A stretch of DNA of 64,000 bases from Mageeibacillus sp. UBA4314 (GCA_002394605.1 DGUI01000011.1:1-64000), one strand, 5' to 3'. Counted from the stretch's first letter, positions 7,373 to 16,870 are shown. Made by a program: numbers and translations. Notes: generated from the sequence alone by a model not told the origin.

Positions 7373-9724
7373 TTAAATTAGCAGATTGCCAACAGTGAAC
7401 ACTATCCAGGACATGATCCAGGCAAGCAAACATTGCCAGATAACTACGGCAAAAGCCCACTTGGCCCCCATTTCGCGGCGTATGGAAGCTACGGCAGCAA
7501 CACATGGCGTGTATATCAGTGAGAACACGAGCAGAGAAGCTGCAGACAGCGGCGATACTGCGGCTGTTACACCAGTTCCGAACAGTACGTTCATCGTGGA
7601 TACTACGCTTTCCTTGGCGATAAAGCCTGATATCAGCGATACGCAGATCCTCCAGTCGCCAAGACCTAAGGGCATCATGACCGGCTCCAATACGCTTGCG
7701 ATAATGGCAAGCATGCTGTTTTCCTTGTCTGCCACAGGGCTTAATGTGAAGTCATAATTCTGAAGGAGCCAGATGACAACAGTTGCGACAAGGATTATCG
7801 TAAATGCACGCTTCAGGAAATCTCCGGCCTTATCTTTCAGAAGACGCATGACGTTACCGGCCTTTGGCAGCCTGTAATTCGGAAGTTCCATGACAAAGGG
7901 CACAGCCTCACCCTTGAACAGTGTCTTGCGGTACAGGAGCGAGATAAGGATACCGGTCAGGATACCCAGGAGATACAGAGCGATCATGATCAAAGCCCCG
8001 TATCTCGGGAAGAAAGCATTAACAAAGAATGCATATATCGGAAGCTTTGCCGTACAGCTGATAAAAGGAGTCAGGAGTATCGTCATCCTTCTGTCTCGCT
8101 CGCTTGGAAGAGTCCTCGTAGCCATTACGGCCGGAACCGTACATCCGAATCCGATGAGCATTGGTACAATGCTCCTTCCGGACAGACCGATCTTGCGGAG
8201 GAGCCTGTCCATAACGAAAGCGATCCTCGCAGCATATCCCGTATCCTCAAGAATGGAAAGGAAGAAGAACAATATGATGATTATCGGCATGAAGCTCAGA
8301 ACGCTGCCAACGCCCTTAAATATGCCTTCTACGACAAGTCCGTGCAGGAATGGGTCCACATTGCAGTCGGATAGTCCCGTGTCCACGAGGCTTGTCAGCT
8401 TATCTATACCTAATTCCAACAGTTTCTGGAGCCATCTGCCAAACACATTAAAGGTCAGGAAGAAGACAAGTCCCATGATAACGATAAATGCCGGGATCCC
8501 GGTAAACTTACCTGTAAGAAATCGGTCGATCTTCTCACTTCTCTGCCTCTCGCGGCTTAATCCGGGCTTCTTGACAGTCTGCGCCGTTATCTTGCGTATA
8601 AACGCAAATCTCATCTCGGCAATGGCCGCCGTGCGGTCAAGACCGCGCTCATTCTCCATCTGAGTGATGATATGCTCGATAGTCTCCAGCTCATTCCCGT
8701 CAAGACCGAGTGAACCGGTAATAAGATGATCACCCTCAATGATCTTGTTAACAGCGAACTGAACAGGTATCCCATACTTTGCCGCATGGTCTTCAATAAA
8801 ATAGGTGATCGAATGTATGCATCTGTGGACAGCTCCGCCGTTATCATTCTCATCACAGAAGTCCTGTCGCCCGGGCTTTTCCTGGTACTCGGCGATGTGA
8901 ATGGCATGATCAATGAGTTCTTCTATCCCCTGATTCTTTGCTGCTGAGATAGGAACAACAGGAACGCCCAACAGCGATTCAAGTCCGTTAACGTCGATCG
9001 AACCGCCGTTCGCATTGATCTCATCCATCATATTGATGGCGATAACCATGGGGATATCCATTTCGAGGAGCTGCAGAGTGAGATAGAGATTGCGTTCGAT
9101 GTTTGTTGCATCTACGATGTTGATTATCGCTTTAGGCTTCTCCTTGAGGACAAAGTCTCTTGATACCACCTCTTCACTGCTGTAAGGCGACATGGAATAG
9201 ATGCCCGGAAGGTCTGTGACGAGTGTGTCAGGATGACCGATAATCACGCCGTCCTTGCGGTCAACGGTAACCCCGGGGAAATTACCGACGCGCTGCGAAG
9301 AACCCGTCAGGACATTAAAAAGAGTAGTCTTACCGCTGTTCTGATTTCCTACGAGAGCAAAAGTCAATGTCGTCCCTGAAGGAAGCTTTGTGCCGGTCCC
9401 TTTCGGGTGGAAACGTCCTCCCTCGCCAAGACCGGGATGCTCGATCTTCTTAAGGACTTTCTTATGTGAGGTTTCAGAGTTCCCGTCATTCTTTACTTCA
9501 TCTATCAGCTCGACTTCGATCTGCTCGGCTTCGGAAAGCCTTAATGTCAGTTCATAATCATAAAGCCTTACTTCGACAGGATCGCCCATGGGAGCAAACT
9601 TGATCACGGTGATCCGGGCATCAGGTATGACTCCCATGTCAAGGAGGTGCTGCCTTAACGCACCGCTTCCTGCGACTTTGAGGACTTTTGCAGACTGACC
9701 GGCAGACAGATCCTTAAGGTTCAT
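7373..9724 (-). CDS. feoB: Fused FeoA-FeoB ferrous iron transporter
   Basis: Iron(II) uptake protein in one 783-residue chain. Residues 1-75 form a FeoA SH3-like domain (MNLKDLSAGQSAKVLKV, DMGVIPDA). A linker to ~115 leads to the FeoB G-domain: G1 GNQNSGKT (126-133), G3 DLPG (171-174) and an INMMDE G4. From ~410 a polytopic permease follows, with the two Gate motifs around SGRSIVPMLIGFGCTVPA and PFISCTAKLPIYA. FeoA is usually a separate gene. The frame is open back into pyrD to 9796, but the ATG at 9724 gives the normal FeoA start and follows the pyrD stop by 4 bases; its ribosome site is weak, suggesting translational coupling. It is the last gene of the pyr operon. Confidence 0.9.
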   Translation of the reverse strand: MNLKDLSAGQSAKVLKVAGSGALRQHLLDMGVIPDARITVIKFAPMGDPVEVRLYDYELTLRLSEAEQIEVELIDEVKNDGNSETSHKKVLKKIEHPGLGEGGRFHPKGTGTKLPSGTTLTFALVGNQNSGKTTLFNVLTGSSQRVGNFPGVTVDRKDGVIIGHPDTLVTDLPGIYSMSPYSSEEVVSRDFVLKEKPKAIINIVDATNIERNLYLTLQLLEMDIPMVIAINMMDEINANGGSIDVNGLESLLGVPVVPISAAKNQGIEELIDHAIHIAEYQEKPGRQDFCDENDNGGAVHRCIHSITYFIEDHAAKYGIPVQFAVNKIIEGDHLITGSLGLDGNELETIEHIITQMENERGLDRTAAIAEMRFAFIRKITAQTVKKPGLSRERQRSEKIDRFLTGKFTGIPAFIVIMGLVFFLTFNVFGRWLQKLLELGIDKLTSLVDTGLSDCNVDPFLHGLVVEGIFKGVGSVLSFMPIIIILFFFLSILEDTGYAARIAFVMDRLLRKIGLSGRSIVPMLIGFGCTVPAVMATRTLPSERDRRMTILLTPFISCTAKLPIYAFFVNAFFPRYGALIMIALYLLGILTGILISLLYRKTLFKGEAVPFVMELPNYRLPKAGNVMRLLKDKAGDFLKRAFTIILVATVVIWLLQNYDFTLSPVADKENSMLAIIASVLEPVMMPLGLGDWRICVSLISGFIAKESVVSTMNVLFGTGVTAAVSPLSAASLLVFSLIYTPCVAAVASIRREMGAKWAFAVVIWQCLLAWIMSWIVFTVGNLLI

Positions 9725-9728
9725 ATGA

Positions 9729-10643
9729 TCACCAGAGTTTAAGTGTTCCGGTGAGTTCTCTGATGTCGATGTCATTATCGGAACAGTATTTCTCAAGATC
9801 TTCAGTTATCCTTACGGGCTCTGCGGGATGAACGAGGCTCAATGTACCGATCTCAACGGCTGAAGCACCGGCTATCATGAATTCGATAACGTCTTTATAG
9901 TTCATCACACCGCCGCATCCGATAACAGGGATATCCAGCACCTGTGAGCATTCAGCGACCATCCTTACGGCAACCGGTTTAACGGCCGGTCCGGAATATC
10001 CTCCCGTATTATTATGAAGGATCGGTCTTCTTGTCTTGATATCGATGACCATACCCAGAAGAGTATTAATGAGGACGACAGCATCAGCGCCAGCATTCTG
10101 TGCAGCCAATGCCATCGACTTGATGTCCGTAACGTTAGGTGTGAGCTTGATCCACAGGGGAAGATCGGTCCTGCTCCTCATCCCCCCGACTACTTCCCTG
10201 ATCTGGTAAGGATCCGTGCCGATGCTCATACATCCGGCCTTAACATTCGGACAGGACAGATTGATCTCCAACGCATCGATCTTATCCTTATGGGGATCGA
10301 GCTTATCGATCATATCCATGTAGTCGTCATAGGAATGACCTGCAACATTGACGATGACGCCTGTATTAAGTGATCTCATGTAATCGAGATCGTGTTCAAT
10401 GAAGTAATCAACACCCGGATTCTGAAGCCCGACGGAATTGAGCATTCCTGCTTCGGTCTCTGCAACCCTGACGCCTTCGTTTCCTGCCCTGGGTCTTATC
10501 GTAAGACCTTTTGAAGACAGACCGCCAAGGATGGAAAGATCATAGTATTCAGACAGTTCATGGCCAAAATTACATGTCCCCGAAGCCAATATAAGCGGGC
10601 TCTTGAGAGATACATTGCCGACTTTGACATTTAACCTTGTCAT
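9729..10643 (-). CDS. pyrD: Dihydroorotate dehydrogenase B, catalytic subunit
   Basis: FMN subunit of class 1B dihydroorotate dehydrogenase, which oxidises dihydroorotate to orotate with NAD+ through the PyrK subunit. Residues 128-134 (NLSCPNV) include the expected catalytic Cys131. FMN-binding segments include INTLLGM, NNTGGYSGPAVKP and IPVIGCGGVMN. Length 304 is normal. The start at 10643 follows GGGAGGTG and overlaps the pyrK stop by four bases, matching the fixed stoichiometry of the PyrDK complex. Confidence 0.95.
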   Translation of the reverse strand: MTRLNVKVGNVSLKSPLILASGTCNFGHELSEYYDLSILGGLSSKGLTIRPRAGNEGVRVAETEAGMLNSVGLQNPGVDYFIEHDLDYMRSLNTGVIVNVAGHSYDDYMDMIDKLDPHKDKIDALEINLSCPNVKAGCMSIGTDPYQIREVVGGMRSRTDLPLWIKLTPNVTDIKSMALAAQNAGADAVVLINTLLGMVIDIKTRRPILHNNTGGYSGPAVKPVAVRMVAECSQVLDIPVIGCGGVMNYKDVIEFMIAGASAVEIGTLSLVHPAEPVRITEDLEKYCSDNDIDIRELTGTLKLW

Positions 10644-11398
10644 AGTATCACCTCCCCGTATTCGAAGACAGGGCCGTCCTTACAGCACCTGACATGTTCG
10701 AAAGGCACGCCTTCCTTCTCAGCCTTGACCTTGCATACACAGACAAGGCAGATGCCGATGCCGCATGCCATCCTCTGTTCCATGGAGATAAAGCACTTAA
10801 GCCCCTTGCTCTTAGCCCATTCGCCAACAGCTTTCATCATGGGAACAGGTCCGACACATAATACAACCGTATCTTTTGTAAAAGAAAGGGTATCAAGTCC
10901 ACAAATGCAAGTTCCCTTTATGCCGTAGTCACCAGCATCAGTCGTGACGACATATTCGTCTGATGACAGACACATCTGCGACTTATCCCTGAATCCTTGA
11001 ACAACGGCAACGTTCTTCCCGGCTGCCTTCAAGTTTTCATAAGCAAAATTCACAGGAAATACGCCTGTTCCTCCGCTTACAAGAATATAGTTATCAGATG
11101 AGGCAAGATCAAAACCGTTACCCAGAGGACCTAACACATTGATCACAGTCCCCTCTTCAACAGAAGTAAGTTCGGAAGACCCGGATCCGACGTTCTTGAT
11201 CCCGATATTAAAAGTTCCTTTGCTGATATCAACTGAGGCGATGCCAAAAGGTCTTTTGAGAAATCTGGAGCATGATACGTTTACGAACTGTCCGGGTCTT
11301 GCAGAAGATGCTATCTCTGGACATTCGATCGTAAGGTATGCGGTATCAGTTGTAAGCATCTTTCTGCTAACAACACGGCACGAGTATTCTTTGTTCAT
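10640..11398 (-). CDS. pyrK: Dihydroorotate dehydrogenase B, electron-transfer subunit
   Basis: FAD and [2Fe-2S] subunit that passes electrons from PyrD to NAD+. FAD binding is suggested by RPFGIASVD, NAD binding by VSGGTGVFPVNFA, and the cluster by Cys212, Cys217, Cys220 and one of Cys238/239 in the C-terminal MACGIGICLVCVCK to VRCCKDGP region. Length 252 is typical. It overlaps pyrF and pyrD by four bases on either side (ATGA), a sign of translational coupling. Confidence 0.93.
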   Translation of the reverse strand: MNKEYSCRVVSRKMLTTDTAYLTIECPEIASSARPGQFVNVSCSRFLKRPFGIASVDISKGTFNIGIKNVGSGSSELTSVEEGTVINVLGPLGNGFDLASSDNYILVSGGTGVFPVNFAYENLKAAGKNVAVVQGFRDKSQMCLSSDEYVVTTDAGDYGIKGTCICGLDTLSFTKDTVVLCVGPVPMMKAVGEWAKSKGLKCFISMEQRMACGIGICLVCVCKVKAEKEGVPFEHVRCCKDGPVFEYGEVIL

Positions 11399-12345
11399 AC
11401 GTATTTACGTTCCTTAAGTGCGTTATTGAGCTTGGTCCTCATATCGATCGCTTCATCCCTAGTGGCTCTGGCAAAATCATCGGGAGATAGGTCTTCCCTC
11501 TTCTTCCATGCACACATGAGGCTTCTTGAAGCGTTAACGATCGAACCTCTGCCATCTTTCGTAAAAGATGCTACAGCAGCATCAGGACCTGCACCCTGAG
11601 CACCATAGCCGGGAACGAGGATCAGATTGTTGGGCATGAGCTTACGGATCTCAACAGCCTGCTCGGGCCATGTAGCGCCTACAACGGCACCGACAGAAGA
11701 GAACCCTTCTTCACCAACAACCTCATTGCCCCATGTATTAACAAGAGAGGCCATGGCTTCATATACTTTACGGCCGTCCTTAAGCTCAAGATCCTGCAGA
11801 TCACCGGCTGAAGGATTGGATGTCCTGACGAGTACAAAGATGCCCTTGCCGTCTCTGCTGCAGACATCGGTAAAAGGCTTGACGCCGTCTATTCCAAGAT
11901 ATCCGTTAACAGTGGCACAGTCTGCACCGATCATGGATACCGTACTTCCGTCGATTATCTCAGTGGAACCTAAGATGCCTTCGGAATATGCAGCTGCTGT
12001 ATTTCCGATGTCGTTGCGCTTACAGTCAACGATAACGAGCATACCTTTCTCCTGGGCGTATTTAACGGTGCGGTCGAGAACTTTAAGGGCTTCTATGCCG
12101 TAAAACTCATAGAAAGCTTCCTGAGGCTTAATTGCAGGAACGATATCATATGTTGCATCGATCAATGCCTGATTGAACATCCAGATGGCTTCAGCAGTTG
12201 CGACCTCTACATCGTCAGGATACATCAGGAGAGCCTTATCGATGATGCTCTTTGGGATGTATTCAAGCTTGGGATCAAGTCCCATTACCGTGGGATTGTT
12301 AAGTTCTGCGATCCTGGTTACAAGTCTGTCAGCAAAGTTTCTCAT
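11395..12345 (-). CDS. pyrF: Orotidine 5'-phosphate decarboxylase (long form)
   Basis: Last step of UMP synthesis. The catalytic motif DCKRNDIG puts the essential Lys at 109; the later LVPGYGAQG block binds phosphate. At 316 residues it belongs to the longer PyrF subgroup rather than the ~235-residue form of Bacillus. Its start lies inside the 3' end of pyrC (17-base overlap), with GGAGG 11 bases upstream. Confidence 0.94.
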   Translation of the reverse strand: MRNFADRLVTRIAELNNPTVMGLDPKLEYIPKSIIDKALLMYPDDVEVATAEAIWMFNQALIDATYDIVPAIKPQEAFYEFYGIEALKVLDRTVKYAQEKGMLVIVDCKRNDIGNTAAAYSEGILGSTEIIDGSTVSMIGADCATVNGYLGIDGVKPFTDVCSRDGKGIFVLVRTSNPSAGDLQDLELKDGRKVYEAMASLVNTWGNEVVGEEGFSSVGAVVGATWPEQAVEIRKLMPNNLILVPGYGAQGAGPDAAVASFTKDGRGSIVNASRSLMCAWKKREDLSPDDFARATRDEAIDMRTKLNNALKERKYV

Positions 12346-13585
12346 AAGTGATGTTTCCTCCCATTACTGTTAGCATCGTCTCTCCATAAAGCTTAAACCC
12401 GTCGAAAGGAGTGTTCCTTCCCTTCGTGAGCATCTTATTCTTATCGAAAACGAACTCGTTGTCGATGTCAAACACGGCGATATCAGCATCATCTCCGATC
12501 TCCATTCCACCCCTGCCGAGCTTAAGGAGCTTTGAAGGGTTATGGCACATGAGATCCATTAGCCTGTCAAGCGTGATCCTTCCTGTCTTGACAAGATAAG
12601 TGTAGCTAAGCGCAAAAGATGATTCAAGACCGACGATCCCATTAAGAGCCAGCGAGAACTCGATCACCTTCTCATCCTGATGATGAGGGGCATGATCCGT
12701 GACTATCATGTCAACTGTACCGTCCTCGATAGCTTCGATAACGGCATCGACATCCTCCTGCGTTCCGAGCGGCGGATGCATCTTGTAATCAGCGCTGTAG
12801 TTAACGCACTCTTTATCAGTAAGAGTAAAGTAATGAGGACATGTCTCACAGGTAACCTTGACGCCCCTGGCCTTTGCATCCATGATCATCCTCATTCCGC
12901 CTTTGGTACTAACATGACAGAGATGTACGGGAAGGTTAAGGTATTCTGCAAGTATGATGTCCCTGGCGATCATGACATCTTCAGAAGCTGAGGGGATACC
13001 CCTGATACCTATCGATGTCGATACGGGACCTTCATTCATGGCTCCGCCGGACAAGGACTTATCCTCACAGTGATTAAGGACGGGGACATCAAAGTCAGCA
13101 CAGTATTCGAGCACTTTACGCATGAATCCTGCTGTTGATATGGGCTTGCCGTCATCTGACACGGCAACGATCCCGGCCTCCTTCATCAGACCGATCTCAG
13201 ATAGTTCTTCGCCCTGAAGTCCTTTGCTTGCAGATCCGATGGGATATACCCTGCAGTAGCCCAGTTCATTGGCTCTCTTGATTATGCTCCTGACAATTGC
13301 AGCATTATCAACTACAGGAGTTGTGTTAGGCATGCAGCAGACACCTGTAAAACCGCCTCTTGCAGCTGCCTTCGTACCGGACTCGATGTCTTCCTTGTAT
13401 TCCTGGCCCGGCTCTCTCAGATGAACATGCATATCGATCAGGCCCGGCGTTGCAAGGTTGCCTTTCACATCGATGACGCGGTCAGCTTCACTTTCCGGGA
13501 ACTCTTTGCTGAACTTACCGTCAGAGATATAGATGTCCTTAGTCTCTTTATTCAAGACATTGCAGTTCTTAAGTATCAACTTCAT
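12329..13585 (-). CDS. pyrC: Dihydroorotase
   Basis: Zinc amidohydrolase that cyclises carbamoyl-aspartate to dihydroorotate. Metal ligands are visible in DMHVHLREPG (His53, His55), in LCHVSTKGG, and as the Asp in IVTDHAPH. Length 418 and the HVHLREPG signature fit the type I (Gram-positive) class. GGAGG stands eight bases upstream of the start, and the gene overlaps pyrB by four bases. Confidence 0.95.
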   Translation of the reverse strand: MKLILKNCNVLNKETKDIYISDGKFSKEFPESEADRVIDVKGNLATPGLIDMHVHLREPGQEYKEDIESGTKAAARGGFTGVCCMPNTTPVVDNAAIVRSIIKRANELGYCRVYPIGSASKGLQGEELSEIGLMKEAGIVAVSDDGKPISTAGFMRKVLEYCADFDVPVLNHCEDKSLSGGAMNEGPVSTSIGIRGIPSASEDVMIARDIILAEYLNLPVHLCHVSTKGGMRMIMDAKARGVKVTCETCPHYFTLTDKECVNYSADYKMHPPLGTQEDVDAVIEAIEDGTVDMIVTDHAPHHQDEKVIEFSLALNGIVGLESSFALSYTYLVKTGRITLDRLMDLMCHNPSKLLKLGRGGMEIGDDADIAVFDIDNEFVFDKNKMLTKGRNTPFDGFKLYGETMLTVMGGNITYEKLC

Positions 13586-14511
13586 AATTCGTTCCTCCTT
13601 GCCATGAGAAGGTACAGGACTGCCATTCTGACGGCAACACCGTTAGTTACCTGCTCATTTATCACTGACTGGTCACAGTCATATACTTCAGTTGGAAGCT
13701 CAACACCGTGGTTACAGGGTCCCGGGTGCATTAAGAATGCATCAGGCTTGGCGTATGACAGGGCTTCCTTTGTGATAGCATAATACTTTGCATATTCAGA
13801 TACAGACGGGAACAGCGAACTCTTCTGTCTCTCGAGCTGGACTCTAAGTCCCATGACTGCGTCAGCATCCCTGCAGCAGTCGATGACACTGTCTGCAACA
13901 GTAACGCCCATCTCTTCGATTCCTATGGGCATCATAGTCCTGGGGCCGTAAACCGATACCTTTGCTCCCAGTTTGGTCAGTCCGATGGCATTCGATCTGA
14001 CTACTCTGCTGTGATAGATATCACCGCAGATAGCGATCTTCTTCCCTTCGAAAGTGTCAAATCTCTCATACATCGTAAGCATGTCGAGCAGAGCCTGAGT
14101 CGGATGCTCATTCATGCCGTCACCTGCATTAACGACTGAAGCATTAAGATAAGGTGCGATAAAATGAGGTGCGCCGGACTGGTTATGACGCATGATGATG
14201 ATATCAGTTCCCATCATGTCGATGGTCCTTGCAGTGTCCAGAAGTGATTCTCCCTTGTTAACGGAACTTCCGGAAGTTGAGATATTGGCTGAAGCAGATC
14301 CCATATATTTAGATGCAAGTTCAAAGGACAATCTCGTTCTCGTACTGTTCTCATAGAAGAGAGTTACGATCGATTTGCCCTGCAGGTGTGTCGTTTTCTT
14401 ATTACCTGAAGATATTACCATCTTCATAGTCTTGGCAGTATCAAGGATCTCCATGATCTCTTCAGTTGTAAGCTGCTTCATTCCGAGCAGGTCTTTATTC
14501 TTAAGTCCCAT
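13582..14511 (-). CDS. pyrB: Aspartate carbamoyltransferase catalytic chain
   Basis: Committed step of pyrimidine synthesis. The carbamoyl-phosphate loop FYENSTRTRLSFE (STRTR at 56-60) and the aspartate-binding MHPGPCNHGVE motif are intact. Length 309 is standard. No pyrI regulatory chain follows, as expected where PyrR controls expression. The start codon overlaps the pyrR stop (TAATG) with GGAGG seven bases ahead. Confidence 0.95.
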   Translation of the reverse strand: MGLKNKDLLGMKQLTTEEIMEILDTAKTMKMVISSGNKKTTHLQGKSIVTLFYENSTRTRLSFELASKYMGSASANISTSGSSVNKGESLLDTARTIDMMGTDIIIMRHNQSGAPHFIAPYLNASVVNAGDGMNEHPTQALLDMLTMYERFDTFEGKKIAICGDIYHSRVVRSNAIGLTKLGAKVSVYGPRTMMPIGIEEMGVTVADSVIDCCRDADAVMGLRVQLERQKSSLFPSVSEYAKYYAITKEALSYAKPDAFLMHPGPCNHGVELPTEVYDCDQSVINEQVTNGVAVRMAVLYLLMARRNEL

Positions 14512-15065
14512 TATGCATCCTCCCTTGCGCAGAGCAGTACCTGCGTCTTCTCATCAACCGGCTCGAGCTCGACCATGACCCTCTCGGACAAGGATGTAGG
14601 AACATTCTTTCCAACATAATCAGCTCTTATGGGCAGCTGCCTGTGACCTCTGTCGATCAATATCGCGAGCTGGACCTCATCAGGTCTTCCCATATCGAAG
14701 ATATTATCGATCGCCGATCTGATCGTTCTACCTGTAAAGAGAACATCATCAACAAGGATGACCTTGCATCCGTTGACATTGAACGGTATATCCGTGCTGT
14801 GTACCACAGGGTGACTTGCAAGCATTGACAGATCATCTCTGTAGAATGTGATGTCAAGGATACCCATCGGAACCTTAACTCCCTCGATCTTCTCAAGATA
14901 ATCCCTGATAAATCTGGCTATCGGCACTCCCCTTCTCTGGATACCGATCAGAGCAACTTTATCAAGGCCCTGATTGTGCTCAATGATCTCATGAGAGATC
15001 CTGACAAGTGCACGCTTAACTGCTGCCTCATCCATAAGGACTGATTTAACCTGATCTGTCATCAT
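14511..15065 (-). CDS. pyrR: PyrR bifunctional regulator / uracil phosphoribosyltransferase
   Basis: RNA-binding attenuation protein that, with UMP bound, stabilises an anti-antiterminator hairpin in pyr leader RNA; the family also has uracil phosphoribosyltransferase activity. The PRPP motif VILVDDVLFTGRTIRSAID is clear, and LIGIQRRGVPIA is the family N-terminal block. TTG-ATG-ATG stand in a row at 15068, 15065 and 15062; AGGGGG lies just upstream, and I take the first ATG. The matching RNA target lies in its own leader, so the operon is autoregulated. Confidence 0.94.
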   Translation of the reverse strand: MMTDQVKSVLMDEAAVKRALVRISHEIIEHNQGLDKVALIGIQRRGVPIARFIRDYLEKIEGVKVPMGILDITFYRDDLSMLASHPVVHSTDIPFNVNGCKVILVDDVLFTGRTIRSAIDNIFDMGRPDEVQLAILIDRGHRQLPIRADYVGKNVPTSLSERVMVELEPVDEKTQVLLCAREDA

Positions 15066-15089
15066 CAAACCCCCTGCACTTTTCCCAGT

Positions 15090-15118
15090 AAAAAACCGGG
15101 AAGATATTATTCTCCCGG
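15090..15118 (-). terminator. pyr operon attenuator terminator
   Basis: On the minus strand a CCGGGAGA/TCTTCCCGG stem with a short AT loop is followed by six Us, 25 bases before pyrR. Together with the upstream PyrR-binding hairpin it forms a standard transcription attenuator. Confidence 0.85.
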
Positions 15119-15160
15119 CCGTTCAAAGTAAAATTCACGCAATATGTATCTCAAGTAAAT

Positions 15161-15189
15161 CTTACAGTCTCGCCGGGCTGTTTAAAGAC
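15161..15189 (-). promoter_or_regulatory. PyrR-binding (anti-antiterminator) hairpin in the pyr leader
   Basis: The minus strand reads CTTTAAACAG then CCCGGCGAG then ACTGTAAG. The ACAG/CTGT stem and CCnGnGAG loop match the known PyrR recognition hairpin (consensus ARUCCNGNGAGGYU). It sits 43 bases upstream of the terminator. When UMP is high, PyrR should hold this fold and allow termination. Confidence 0.8.
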
Positions 15190-15244
15190 ACTTATATGTT
15201 AGTATTCTGTTTCCAATAAATCAAGGAACAAATTGCTCTTCTGA

Positions 15245-16018
15245 TCAATTGACCTTAGCTGCAGGAACGATCTCAAGAGCAAGGAAAGCCGTGCCGGCAG
15301 ACGAGTTGGCGCCGTAGATGACACGGTATGCATAGTCACCGTTGACGGTGTAGCTTCCGTCCGTGTATTTCTTCAGGTTCTTAAGAAGGTCTGCAGACAT
15401 GTTAAAGCAATCTTCTCCGGAAACATTACGGTAGACAGAATTGAAGATATTCGCAAAGTAATAGGTAGTCACAGTAGTGTTCTTGATAAAATCATCATAC
15501 TCGGCGATAGCCCTGATAAAAGTCAGTTTGCCGTCAAATTTCCTTGACTGTCCCTGTATCGCAAGGCCATAGTTAGGATTTACGATCTTTTCGAAAGAAT
15601 CGACGAACACACCCTCATCATGGACCTTAAAAGCAAGAGAGCCCGGATCAGTATCCTGAAGGTATTTAACGCCGCCGATATCGATCTTGAGATCATTGAA
15701 CTTCTCAACATAGAGGGCAGTGTTACGGTAATTATCAGTAAACTCTTCATATGTAAGCTTCATCGAAGGATTGACAGCAACAGGAAGGATGAAATAAATA
15801 AGTGCGCCTGTAAGCACAAGAAAAGCTGCCACGATGCACACCGGTATGACGGGATCGATCTTCGGGGCAGGTTTTGAAGGATTCTTAGTCTTCTTCTCCT
15901 TGATCTTCTTGACTCTTGATCCCTTGGAAGAATTAAGGACTTCCAGGGCCCTCTCATATTCGCTGTTATCTATGATCTCAGTCTCGTTCTCGAAATTAAC
16001 ATCTTTAGTGTCTGACAT
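15245..16018 (-). CDS. Membrane-anchored hypothetical protein
   Basis: Not recognised. A charged, lysine-rich cytoplasmic N-terminus (1-54) precedes one transmembrane segment (about 55-80, PVIPVCIVAAFLVLTGALIYFIL) and a ~175-residue extracytoplasmic domain with few cysteines, so a type II membrane protein. The frame is open to 16042, but the ATG at 16018 has AAAGGAG eight bases ahead. A promoter lies upstream, and the gene is divergent from the FabG-like gene. The pyr leader begins right after its stop. Confidence 0.7.
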   Translation of the reverse strand: MSDTKDVNFENETEIIDNSEYERALEVLNSSKGSRVKKIKEKKTKNPSKPAPKIDPVIPVCIVAAFLVLTGALIYFILPVAVNPSMKLTYEEFTDNYRNTALYVEKFNDLKIDIGGVKYLQDTDPGSLAFKVHDEGVFVDSFEKIVNPNYGLAIQGQSRKFDGKLTFIRAIAEYDDFIKNTTVTTYYFANIFNSVYRNVSGEDCFNMSADLLKNLKKYTDGSYTVNGDYAYRVIYGANSSAGTAFLALEIVPAAKVN

Positions 16019-16047
16019 CTGAATTACTCCTTTCGCAAACATTATAG

Positions 16048-16075
16048 ATTATAAATTATTTTCACTTGCATACAA
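16048..16075 (-). promoter_or_regulatory. Putative promoter of the membrane-anchored hypothetical gene
   Basis: TTGTAT (minus strand, 16070-16075), a 16-base spacer and TATAAT (16048-16053). A second TATAAT at 16041-16046 overlaps the leader. Confidence 0.45.
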
Positions 16076-16121
16076 CTACAAATATCGTGGATAATATAAC
16101 AAAACGGTCAAGGAGCAAAAC

Positions 16122-16823
16122 ATGAGTCATATACTGGTAACAGGCGGATCAAGGGGCATTGGCAAGGCAATCTGCAGCAGATTTGCAGAAAGCGGGTGGA
16201 ATGTATCTTACATATACAGGAATACACAAGGTGAAGGATCTGACAATCTCTTCCCCATATGCTGTGATGTATCAGATCCTGTCAGTGTTGAAGAAGCCGT
16301 CCGTTCAGCAGAATCGAGATTCGGGGCTATTGATGTTCTTGTCTCGAACAGCGGCATAAGCATGACTGGACTTGCTACTGATCATACATATGAAGACATG
16401 AGAAGGATCATGGATACCAATTTCGGAGGGTTCTTCAACATTTCCAAAGCTGTGATCCCCTCCATGGTACATGTCAAGAGAGGCGTGATCATTGCAGTAT
16501 CGTCAATGTGGGGGCAGACAGGCGCCTCATGCGAATCCGTGTATTCAGCTTCAAAGGGAGCGGTTGATGCATATGCCAAGTCTCTTGCTAAGGAACTCGC
16601 GCCGTCAGGGATCAGGGTCAATGTCGTATCCCCCGGAGTTATCGATACAGACATGATGAGTTCGTATACAGATGATGACAAAAAGGAACTCGCGGAAGAG
16701 ACGCTGCTTGGAAGGCTTGGTAAACCTGAAGATGTTGCGGAAACTGTCTATTTTCTGGCCTCAGATCAGGCTTCATATATCACAGGTCAGATAATTGGAA
16801 TTAATGGCGGATTTCTGATATAA
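16122..16823 (+). CDS. Short-chain dehydrogenase/reductase, FabG-like
   Basis: Classical SDR with NAD(P) motif TGGSRGIG (7-14), the structural NSG at 76-78, catalytic Ser127/128, and YSASK with Tyr141 and Lys145. The C-terminal VSPGVIDTDMM and SYITGQIIGINGGF blocks are those of 3-oxoacyl-ACP reductases. At 233 residues it is slightly short. It stands alone rather than in a fab cluster, so its substrate may not be acyl-ACP. AAGGAG precedes the ATG by seven bases. Confidence 0.82.
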   Translation: MSHILVTGGSRGIGKAICSRFAESGWNVSYIYRNTQGEGSDNLFPICCDVSDPVSVEEAVRSAESRFGAIDVLVSNSGISMTGLATDHTYEDMRRIMDTNFGGFFNISKAVIPSMVHVKRGVIIAVSSMWGQTGASCESVYSASKGAVDAYAKSLAKELAPSGIRVNVVSPGVIDTDMMSSYTDDDKKELAEETLLGRLGKPEDVAETVYFLASDQASYITGQIIGINGGFLI

Positions 16824-16870
16824 TCAATCTACTGTTTCCTTGACAGATCTATCTTGCAGCGGAGGTGGGT

